A stretch of DNA of 5,846 nucleotides from the NCBI GenBank assembly GCA_021802595.1, contig JAJZRT010000260.1:1-5846 (forward strand). The letters run 5' to 3'. A program made the translations under genes and the position numbers. The notes beneath the pieces were generated by a model, which was given only the letters and a program-made list of their open reading frames with translations, was not told where the DNA came from and did no database searches. The DNA comes from Pseudomonadota bacterium. Its GTDB lineage: Bacteria > Pseudomonadota > Gammaproteobacteria > Burkholderiales > Thiobacillaceae. Shown here in pieces: positions 1 through 5,175 of this stretch (its first letter is position 1; the number at the start of each line of letters is the position of its first letter).

Positions 1-2764
1 CCAGCGGCTGCTCCGTGACTAGCTGCTCGGCGTGGATGCGCGGCAGGAAGAGCCGCACGTCGAAGCGGCTGCCCTCCCCCGGCCGGCTTTCCAGGCTCAT
101 CTCGCCGCCCATCAGGTCGGTCAGCATGCGCGCGATGGTCAGCCCCAGGCCGGTGCCGCCGGTCGCGCCGACGTGCGCCGCGCTGCCGCGCGAGAAGGGT
201 TCGAAGATGTTGGCGGCTTCGTCCGGGGCAATTCCCGGCCCGGTATCCTCGATGGAGAAGAACGCCATTTCGCGCTGGTAGCGCAGGCGCAGGCTGACGC
301 CGCCGCTGACGGTGAACTTGACGGCGTTGCCCAGGATGTTGAGGAGGATCTGGCGCAGGCGCCGCTCGTCGGCCCGCACCCGTTCCGGCAGCGGCCCTTC
401 GGGCAGGAAGTCGAAATCCAGCCCCTTCTGCCGCGCCTGCTGCTCGACCATGCCGACCAGTTGCTGGATGAAATCCGGGAAGTCGAGCGGGCGCACGTTG
501 AGCGCGAACTTGCCGCTCTCGATGCGGGCGATGTCCAGCGTGCCCTCGATCAACGACAGCAGGTGGTCGCCGCTGCGGCGGATGACGTTGATCGCCTGGC
601 GCCGGTTCGGCGGGATCGCCTCGTCCTGGTCGAGGATCTGCGCGTAGCCGAGGATGCTGTTGAGCGGCGTGCGCAACTCGTGGCTGATCGAGGTGATGTA
701 GCGGCTCTTGGCCTGGTTGGCCTGGTCGGCGGACAGCTTGGCGCTCTGCAGCAGCTCGTCGGTGCGGCGGTGGGAATCGATCTCCTGCATCAGCAGCTGG
801 GTCTGGCGATTCGACTCCTCCTGCGCCACCTGCCGGCTCTTGTGGGTCAGCACCAGCCACCAGGCGACGATGCCGGACACCAGCAACAGCACGGCGAAGG
901 CGCGCTGGTAGGACTGCTGCAGAGCGGGCAGCAAGGCCGCCGCGTCGTCGTGCAGCGCCAGCACTTCCTGGTAGTAAAGCAGGCCCACCAGCAGGATCAG
1001 CAGTGGCACCACGCCGGCCATCACCAGCAGGTAGTGGCCCAGCCCCGCCTCGATATAGGGGCGCGTCCGCGCCGGCAGGAAGCGCTCCAGCAGCCCGCTC
1101 CATTGTTCGCCGAGCCGGGCGTGGGGCTTGCAGAGGTCGTGGCAGCGCGCGTCGAGCGAACAGCAGAGCGAGCAGATGTGGTCCTGGTAGGCGGGGCAAT
1201 GGGCCAGGTCCTCGCCTTCGTAATCCTTGCCGCAGATGCAGCATTCGTGGGTTGCCGCGCCGCTTGCCGGCTGGGCCGCGCGCGCGAGGTAGTAGCGTCC
1301 GCCGGTGAGCCAGGCGATCAGCGGCGAGCAGACCAGCGCCGCGCCCAGCGCGATGAAGATGGCGAAAGGCTGCAGCGCGTCGCCGAACAGCCCGAGGTAG
1401 GCCGCCACCGACAGGCCCGAGGCGATCCCCATCGCGCCCACCCCGACCGGGTTGATGTCGTACAGGTTGGCGCGGCGGAATTCGATGCCGGGGGGCGACA
1501 GGCCGAGCGGCTTGTTGATCACCAGGTCGGCCACCACCGCCATCATCCAGGCCACGGCCACGTTGGAATACAGCCCCAGCACCCGGCCCAGGGCCTGGAA
1601 CAGGTCCAGCTCCATCAGCATGAGCGCGATCAGGGTATTGAACACCACCCACACCACCCGCCCGGGATGGCTATGGGTGAGTCGGGCGAAGAAATTGGAC
1701 CAGGCCAGCGAGCCGGCGTAGGCGTTGGTGACGTTGATCTTGAGCTGGGAGATCACCACGAACACGGCCGTCGCCGCCACCGCCCAGCCGTAATGGGGAA
1801 ACACGTATTCCCAGGCCACGAGATACATCTGGTTCGGGTCCACGGCGCGCTCCGGCGGAACCGAATGACTGATGGCCAGCCACGCCAGCAAGGCGCCGCC
1901 CAGCATCTTGATCACCCCCGGCACCACCCAGCCCGGTCCGCCCACCAGGACGCTCAGCCACCAGCGGCGATGATTGGTGCGGTTGTATTCCGGCATGAAG
2001 CGCAGGTAATCCACCTGCTCGCCCATCTGGGTAATCATCGCCAGCCCCACCGCCATGGCGGCGCCGAACAGGTGGATGTCGAAGCCCGGCGTGCCCTTGC
2101 CGGCGTAGCCGACGATGCCGGCAAAGGCGGTCGGCTCCTGCACTAGCAGGAAGACATAGGGCAGCACCAGCATGACCAGCCAGACGGGCTGGGTGATGGT
2201 CTGCAGCTTGCTGATCGCCGTCACGCCGTGGGTGACCAGCGGAATCACCACCAGCGCGCAGATCAAATAACCCCACGCCGGCGGGATACTGAAGGCCAGT
2301 TCCAGCGCATAGGCCATGATGGCCGCCTCGAGCGCGAAGAAGATGAAGGTGAACGATGCGTAGATCAGCGACGTGATCGTGGAACCGAGATAGCCGAAAC
2401 CGGCGCCGCGCGTCAGCAGGTCCATGTCGAGGCCATGGCGGGCCGCGTAGAGGCTCACCGGCAGGCCCACCAGAAAGATGATCAGGCCGGTGGCGAGGAT
2501 GGCCAGCGCGGCGTTGACGAAACCGTAGTTGACCAGCAACGTCGCGCCCACCGCCTCCAGCACCAGGAAAGCCGCCGCACCGAAGGCCGTGTTGGCCACC
2601 CGGGATTCGGTCCACTTGCGGTAGCTGCGCGGCGTGAAGCGCAGGGCATAGTCCTCCATGGTCTCGTTGGCGACCCAGGTGTTGTAGTCGCGGCGGACCT
2701 TGACGACACGCTGCAGTGCCTTCGGCGGAAGCGGCTCCGTCTGTGGCGTTTCCCTAATTTCCAA
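1..2764 (-). CDS. NCS1 permease-histidine kinase fusion (sensor), 3' end outside window
   Basis: At least 921 codons are open with no stop, running off the left edge. Numbering from TTG at 2764, residues about 36-490 form a polytopic membrane domain of the NCS1 nucleobase/hydantoin transporter family, with TQMGEQVDYLRF (from 245) and INVTNAYAGSLAWSN (Asn344, Asn347) resembling conserved NCS1 helices 6 and 8. A Cys-rich module (506-550) follows, then two more membrane helices (about 575-600 and 622-640), a charged linker helix, HisKA with the H-box SHELRTP (phosphoacceptor His695), and HATPase with the N-box Asn813, G1 DTGPG (Asp840) and G2 GGTGLGL (about 870). No PAS domain is seen. The protein should sit in the inner membrane, sense or transport a nitrogenous base, and phosphorylate a response regulator; a C-terminal receiver domain may lie outside the window. 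Start choice: the segment RRDYNTWVANETMEDYALR looks like family-conserved sequence and lies partly upstream of the first ATG (2659), so an upstream start is needed. TTG 2764 is the best in-frame candidate, with only a weak GGGG upstream. The domain calls are firm; the substrate is unknown. Confidence 0.88.
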   Translation of the reverse strand, partial: MEIRETPQTEPLPPKALQRVVKVRRDYNTWVANETMEDYALRFTPRSYRKWTESRVANTAFGAAAFLVLEAVGATLLVNYGFVNAALAILATGLIIFLVGLPVSLYAARHGLDMDLLTRGAGFGYLGSTITSLIYASFTFIFFALEAAIMAYALELAFSIPPAWGYLICALVVIPLVTHGVTAISKLQTITQPVWLVMLVLPYVFLLVQEPTAFAGIVGYAGKGTPGFDIHLFGAAMAVGLAMITQMGEQVDYLRFMPEYNRTNHRRWWLSVLVGGPGWVVPGVIKMLGGALLAWLAISHSVPPERAVDPNQMYLVAWEYVFPHYGWAVAATAVFVVISQLKINVTNAYAGSLAWSNFFARLTHSHPGRVVWVVFNTLIALMLMELDLFQALGRVLGLYSNVAVAWMMAVVADLVINKPLGLSPPGIEFRRANLYDINPVGVGAMGIASGLSVAAYLGLFGDALQPFAIFIALGAALVCSPLIAWLTGGRYYLARAAQPASGAATHECCICGKDYEGEDLAHCPAYQDHICSLCCSLDARCHDLCKPHARLGEQWSGLLERFLPARTRPYIEAGLGHYLLVMAGVVPLLILLVGLLYYQEVLALHDDAAALLPALQQSYQRAFAVLLLVSGIVAWWLVLTHKSRQVAQEESNRQTQLLMQEIDSHRRTDELLQSAKLSADQANQAKSRYITSISHELRTPLNSILGYAQILDQDEAIPPNRRQAINVIRRSGDHLLSLIEGTLDIARIESGKFALNVRPLDFPDFIQQLVGMVEQQARQKGLDFDFLPEGPLPERVRADERRLRQILLNILGNAVKFTVSGGVSLRLRYQREMAFFSIEDTGPGIAPDEAANIFEPFSRGSAAHVGATGGTGLGLTIARMLTDLMGGEMSLESRPGEGSRFDVRLFLPRIHAEQLVTEQPL
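1115..1249 (-). other. Cys-rich zinc-ribbon-like module inside the permease-kinase
   Basis: Residues 506-550 of the fusion protein hold nine cysteines (508, 509, 511, 523, 531, 534, 535, 541, 545) and several histidines (506, 522, 529, 542, 548). They include two CxxC knuckles, C508-C511 and C531-C534. The module lies after the last NCS1 helix and before the membrane hairpin that leads to the kinase. The spacing suggests a structural zinc site or a redox- or metal-responsive switch between transporter and kinase. The cysteines are read directly from the sequence; metal binding is inferred. I believe similar modules occur in other permease-kinase fusions of this type, but that is from memory. 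Confidence 0.65.
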
Positions 2765-2864
2765 GTTGCCGGACCCCAGGCGTGGTTGTAGTGACGCTCG
2801 TCCGTGAGGGGCGAGTGCCGGGTTGGATCAGCCTACGTTTGAGCCGGCAGATTAATTCGCGGGC

Positions 2865-2922
2865 CCGTTCGTGCTGAGCCTGTCGAATGGACACCGCCCT
2901 TCGACAGGCTCAGGGCGAACGG
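2865..2922. repeat. Inverted pair of a 23-bp intergenic repeat
   Basis: The left arm, 2865-2887, begins CCGTTCGTGCTGAGCC. The right arm, 2900-2922, is its reverse complement at 21 of 23 positions, with a 12-nt loop between. The element resembles the dispersed repeat seen in many betaproteobacterial and other proteobacterial genomes. It would form a strong hairpin in RNA, 100-160 nt upstream of the presumed kinase start. Confidence 0.8.
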
Positions 2923-3052
2923 CACTCATGTTCAATTCGTGCCGGATCAATTGGGAATCGTAGAGCAAGCGATGTGCCAGCCCGCTCCGAGGCGGTGGAG
3001 AGGTGCGGGGTCGGGCCCTGATGAAGCGCTGAAAAAGTTGCTTCCGCGCATG

Positions 3053-3072
3053 CCCTTCGACTTCGCTCAGGA
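3053..3072. repeat. Variant arm of the same intergenic repeat family
   Basis: The segment CCTTCGACTTCGCTCAGGA is a known-looking variant in which ACTTCGCTCAGG replaces ACAGGCTCAGG. It is cut short: the expected CGAACGG tail is missing and a fuller copy begins six bases later at 3078. This suggests partial copies nested beside each other. Confidence 0.55.
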
Positions 3073-3077
3073 GATGG

Positions 3078-3136
3078 TTCGACAGGCTCACCACGAACGG
3101 AATCAACAACGTGCCGTTCGCCCTGAGCTTGTCGAA
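3078..3136. repeat. Second inverted pair of the 23-bp repeat
   Basis: Arm 3078-3100 (TTCGACAGGCTCACCACG followed by AACGG) faces arm 3114-3136 (CCGTTCGCCCTGAGCTTG followed by TCGAA) across a 13-nt loop. The arms agree at 19 of 23 positions. The hairpin lies 56 bp beyond the regulator stop codon and could act as its transcription terminator or RNA stabiliser, although no U-tract follows. Confidence 0.75.
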
Positions 3137-3175
3137 GGGAGCCTGTCGAAGCCTGTCCCGGGCCAGGTCGAAGGG
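3137..3175. repeat. Degenerate extension of the repeat cluster
   Basis: GCCTGTC occurs twice, 10 bp apart (3141 and 3151), and TCGAAGGG occurs at 3132 and again at 3168. The stretch looks like broken pieces of the neighbouring repeat, ending 16 bp from the regulator stop codon. Confidence 0.45.
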
Positions 3176-3191
3176 GCGTTGTTCGCGTTCC

Positions 3192-3938
3192 CTACGCCTT
3201 GCCGAACCGGTTCGCCAGGGCTTTCTTCCGCGCGAGCTGGGTCAGGGTGAGGGTCTTGGCGAAGTCCTCGCTGCGGCGGATGTGGCGCTTGATCAGGGTG
3301 CGTGCCTTGGCCACGTCCCGGTGCAGCAGGCATTGCGCGATCTCGTAATGCTCCTGATAGGTGCGGCGGATGCGCTCCGGATCGTTGAAATCGACCCGGC
3401 GGATGACCCGGATGTGGTCGTTGATGTCGCGCAGGTACTTGACCAGGATGGCGTTGTTGCTGCCCAGGGCGATGGCGAGATGGAAGGCTTCGTCGCTTTC
3501 TTCCATGGCGGTGGAACTGAGGTGCTCGGGTTGCCCGGCCGGATCCCAGTACGCCACCAGCTGTTCCACCTCGCTGGTGGGCATGTGGCTGCAGGCGTCC
3601 TCCACGGCGGCCATTTCGAGCGCGATCCGCACGCGGTAGTACTCCGACAGTTCCTCGACATCGATCTGGCGGATGAAGCAGCCCTGTTTGGAGCGGATGC
3701 TGAGGTGGCCTTCGTGCTCCAGGCGCATCAGGGCTTCCCGCACCGGGGTGCGGCTCACGCCGAAATGGTCCGCGAGTTCCGTTTCGGTCACCCGGCTGCC
3801 GGGATAGAGCTCGAAGCTGAGGATCATCTCCCGCAGGGTCTGATAAATATCCTTGGTGGCGACGGGCTTGCGCGTCACCGCGTCGGCTTCGGCATCCTCT
3901 GCTTTCATCTGGGCGGCGGGTTTTTTCATGGCGTGCAT
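3192..3938 (-). CDS. GntR-family transcriptional regulator, FadR/VanR type with FCD domain
   Basis: A 248-residue protein, the usual size for the FadR subfamily. Residues about 30-90 form the winged helix-turn-helix, with the classic GntR motif DHFGVSRTPVREALMRLEHEG at 57-77. Residues about 95-225 form a helical FCD ligand domain whose likely metal and ligand residues are Asp149, His153 (DEAFH), His197 and His219. It should bind short TTGTATACAA-like palindromes as a dimer and release DNA on binding a small carboxylate or pathway metabolite. Matching motifs lie beside its own start and upstream of the divergent channel operon, so it is the likely local repressor and autorepressor. Start: the frame opens at TTG 3956, but that codon lies inside the operator palindrome. 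ATG 3938 or ATG 3929 is more likely; neither has a good ribosome-binding site. The inducer is unknown; a purine-derived compound would fit the neighbours. Confidence 0.9.
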   Translation of the reverse strand: MHAMKKPAAQMKAEDAEADAVTRKPVATKDIYQTLREMILSFELYPGSRVTETELADHFGVSRTPVREALMRLEHEGHLSIRSKQGCFIRQIDVEELSEYYRVRIALEMAAVEDACSHMPTSEVEQLVAYWDPAGQPEHLSSTAMEESDEAFHLAIALGSNNAILVKYLRDINDHIRVIRRVDFNDPERIRRTYQEHYEIAQCLLHRDVAKARTLIKRHIRRSEDFAKTLTLTQLARKKALANRFGKA

Positions 3939-3946
3939 CAGCACTA

Positions 3947-3956
3947 TTGTATACAA
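3947..3956. promoter_or_regulatory. Perfect TTGTATACAA palindrome, likely GntR autoregulatory operator
   Basis: A perfect 10-bp palindrome ends nine bases upstream of ATG 3938 of the regulator. The core GTATAC recurs only once elsewhere in the window, in the array before the channel gene. The sequence matches the T-rich, GT...AC type of site bound by FadR-subfamily GntR proteins. On the minus strand it contains TACAAT, a possible -10 element (no clear -35), so binding would block the regulator's own transcription. Confidence 0.7.
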
Positions 3957-4018
3957 CGTTCACCCGGGAATGACCTCAGCTTAGCAATTCAAATGGGTTC
4001 CTGCGCAAGCCATTTTGC

Positions 4019-4033
4019 GCACCATCCTGGTTC
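4019..4033. promoter_or_regulatory. Putative NtrC-binding site 1
   Basis: GCACCATCCTGGTTC matches the NtrC consensus GCACCA-N3-TGGTGC at 11 of the 12 defined positions. Its centre is about 155 bp upstream of the start site predicted from the sigma54 element, a usual distance for NtrC enhancers. Confidence 0.5.
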
Positions 4034-4049
4034 CTGGCCACCCCATTCC

Positions 4050-4064
4050 GCACCAGTATTGCGC
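4050..4064. promoter_or_regulatory. Putative NtrC-binding site 2
   Basis: GCACCAGTATTGCGC has a perfect left half-site GCACCA and a 4-of-6 right half-site. It lies exactly 31 bp (about three helical turns) from site 1, close to the 32-bp spacing of paired NtrC enhancer sites at E. coli glnAp2. Its centre is near -124. Alone it is weak; the pairing supports it. Confidence 0.42.
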
Positions 4065-4154
4065 ATGGAATCCGCCTGTTCCGTCCCCTGTGGCCTCGCG
4101 GCCTGATCACCACGATCGAGGCATGGCGTGCGTCTGAGTCGAATCTACATGATC

Positions 4155-4170
4155 TGGCATAGCGTTTGCA
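4155..4170 (+). promoter_or_regulatory. Sigma54 (RpoN) promoter of the channel operon
   Basis: TGGCATAGCGTTTGCA follows the -24/-12 pattern TGGCAC-N5-TTGCW with exact spacing: GG at 4156-4157 and GC at 4168-4169, 12 bp apart. The only mismatches are T for C at the sixth base and A for the common G at the seventh. The predicted start is near 4181, giving a leader of about 62 nt before the channel gene. No convincing sigma70 promoter with correct spacing was found in this region. Confidence 0.65.
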
Positions 4171-4200
4171 TACATCATTGCATACTTCGTTGTATACATT
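4165..4200. promoter_or_regulatory. Three tandem 12-bp GntR-type operator units
   Basis: TTTGCATACATC, ATTGCATACTTC and GTTGTATACATT follow one another with no gap, giving the consensus NTTGYATACWTY. The cores start at 4168, 4180 and 4192, exactly 12 bp apart. The third unit is nearly the palindrome found beside the regulator gene. The first unit overlaps the sigma54 -12 element and the second covers the predicted start site, so occupancy should block transcription. Confidence 0.7.
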
Positions 4201-4232
4201 GCGGGGTAGATTTCGGGTCAATCAATTCATGA

Positions 4233-4239
4233 AAGGGAG
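4233..4239 (+). promoter_or_regulatory. Ribosome-binding site of the channel gene
   Basis: AAGGGAG lies three bases before ATG 4243. It is purine-rich and rather close to the start, and it supports that ATG over the out-of-frame ATG at 4229. Confidence 0.6.
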
Positions 4240-4242
4240 AAC

Positions 4243-5127
4243 ATGCAAAGCAGACAGGGCCGCAACCTCCGGCCGCACACATCGATTCTGGCCACGCTGC
4301 TGGGACTTTCCGGGCTGCTGATGCAAAGCGCCCAGGCTGCCGACTGGAGCGACACCTATATCGGCTACCGCTATGGCACCAAATTTGCAGAGCCTTACGA
4401 ATCGAACGACATCACCAAGAGCATCATCACCCTCAGCCATGTCAGCGGCTACAAGTATGGCGTCAACTTCTTCAATGCCGACATCCTGCTGTCCGACAGC
4501 AAGGACCCGGCCAGCGCCAACTCCACGGACGGCGCCCACGAAGTCTATGTGGTCTACCGGCACACCCTGGACCTCGGCAAGATCACCGGCAAGTCGTTCA
4601 AATTCGGTCCGGTGAAGGACATCGGGCTCACGGCCGGCTTCGACTACAACAACAAGGACGACGCCGGCTACAACTCCAAGAAGCACATGCTGGTCGCCGG
4701 CCCCACGCTGATGCTGGACGTACCGGGTTTCCTGAACGTCAGCCTGCTGGCGCTATGGGAAAGCAACGCGCCGTGCAACACTTTCACCAACACCTGCGTT
4801 TCCCGTTACACCTACAAGACCCACCCCATGCTGACCGCCGCCTGGGGCATTCCCATCGGCTCGACGCCCCTGTCCTTCGAGGGCTTTGCCAACTTCATCG
4901 CGTCCAAGGGCAAAGACGAGTTCGGCGCCAGCACCAAGCCGGAAACGAATATCGACATGCAGCTGATGCTGGATGTGGGCGCGGTCACCGGCGGGCCGAA
5001 GAACACCTTCAAGGTGGGCCTGGAATACCAGTACTGGAAGAACAAGTTCGGCAACGACAGCAACGGACCTGCCGGATCGGGTGCCTTCGCCAAGACCCCG
5101 ATGATCCGTGCCGAGTACCACTTCTGA
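4243..5127 (+). CDS. Tsx-like nucleoside-specific outer-membrane channel
   Basis: A 294-residue precursor. Residues 1-32 form a Sec signal peptide: a basic start, the hydrophobic stretch ILATLLGLSGLLM, and cleavage after AQA. The mature part starts ADWSDTYIGYRYG, typical of the Tsx/OmpK channel family, and shows alternating beta-strand patterns rich in aromatic residues and Gly, such as DIGLTAGFDYNN and FKVGLEYQYW. It ends in AEYHF, the terminal Phe signature used for outer-membrane insertion. About 12 strands are expected by analogy with Tsx. The likely role is diffusion of nucleosides or purines across the outer membrane. Two cysteines (178 and 185) bracket a short, probably surface-exposed loop. 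The gene is the first in its operon, is divergent from the GntR regulator, and is followed after 48 bp by a purine/nucleoside-type binding protein, which supports the function. Family assignment is fairly sure; the exact substrate is inferred. Confidence 0.83.
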   Translation: MQSRQGRNLRPHTSILATLLGLSGLLMQSAQAADWSDTYIGYRYGTKFAEPYESNDITKSIITLSHVSGYKYGVNFFNADILLSDSKDPASANSTDGAHEVYVVYRHTLDLGKITGKSFKFGPVKDIGLTAGFDYNNKDDAGYNSKKHMLVAGPTLMLDVPGFLNVSLLALWESNAPCNTFTNTCVSRYTYKTHPMLTAAWGIPIGSTPLSFEGFANFIASKGKDEFGASTKPETNIDMQLMLDVGAVTGGPKNTFKVGLEYQYWKNKFGNDSNGPAGSGAFAKTPMIRAEYHF

Positions 5128-5162
5128 GGCGGTCCGCCGGCCTCCGCAATCCACCAGACACC

Positions 5163-5167
5163 AGGAG
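5163..5167 (+). promoter_or_regulatory. Ribosome-binding site of the BMP protein gene
   Basis: AGGAG lies eight bases before ATG 5176, a near-ideal spacing. No terminator is seen in the 48-bp gap after the channel gene, so the two genes are probably co-transcribed. Confidence 0.75.
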
Positions 5168-5175
5168 ATGAATCC

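Larger units (their letters stand above)
2765..3191. other. Spacer without a convincing gene, rich in repeats
   Basis: This 427-bp stretch separates the stop codon of the GntR-type regulator from the start of the permease-kinase gene; both lie on the minus strand. The short open frames here translate the intergenic repeats into typical repeat-derived peptides (VRPEPVEG, FVVSLSN) and have no supporting start signals. No TTGTATACAA-like operator and no good sigma70 or sigma54 promoter for the kinase was found by eye. Positions 2940-3050, between the two repeat clusters, show nothing recognisable. The spacer probably ends the regulator transcript and contains the unlocated kinase promoter. Confidence 0.6.

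Noticed and set aside
32..2146. 704-codon open frame on the plus strand
   Set aside because: It lies antisense to the permease-kinase gene, whose domains are unmistakable. Its composition (Gln, His, Arg, Ala and Asp runs) is typical of the reverse complement of GC-rich coding DNA, and no family motif is visible.
1671..2615. 314-codon minus-strand open frame within the permease region
   Set aside because: It is an alternative frame of the same strand, Gly/Arg-rich without membrane helices. The overlapping frame gives a coherent NCS1 transporter.
2941..3050. Possible small RNA or promoter between the repeat clusters
   Set aside because: No convincing promoter, hairpin with U-tract or coding signal was found.
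2852..3250. Small proteins of 85 and 103 residues in the repeat-rich spacer
   Set aside because: They contain VRPEPVEG and FVVSLSN type peptides that come from translating dispersed intergenic repeats, and no ribosome-binding sites support them.
3111..4106. 331-codon plus-strand open frame opposite the GntR gene
   Set aside because: It begins in the intergenic repeat (translating as FALSLSKG), is antisense to a clear GntR protein and crosses the control region.
4065..4154. Search for an IHF site between the NtrC-like sites and the sigma54 promoter
   Set aside because: Nothing on either strand matched WATCAR-N4-TTR well enough to report.
4184..4212. Possible sigma70 promoter using TATACA (4193) or TAGATT (4207) as -10
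   Set aside because: No -35-like hexamer lies at 16-18 bp spacing from either; the sigma54 element fits much better.
3976..4221. 81-codon minus-strand open frame in the divergent control region
   Set aside because: Its N-terminal part (NVYNEVCNDVCK) is just the tandem operator array translated, and the remainder runs across the promoter and NtrC-like sites.
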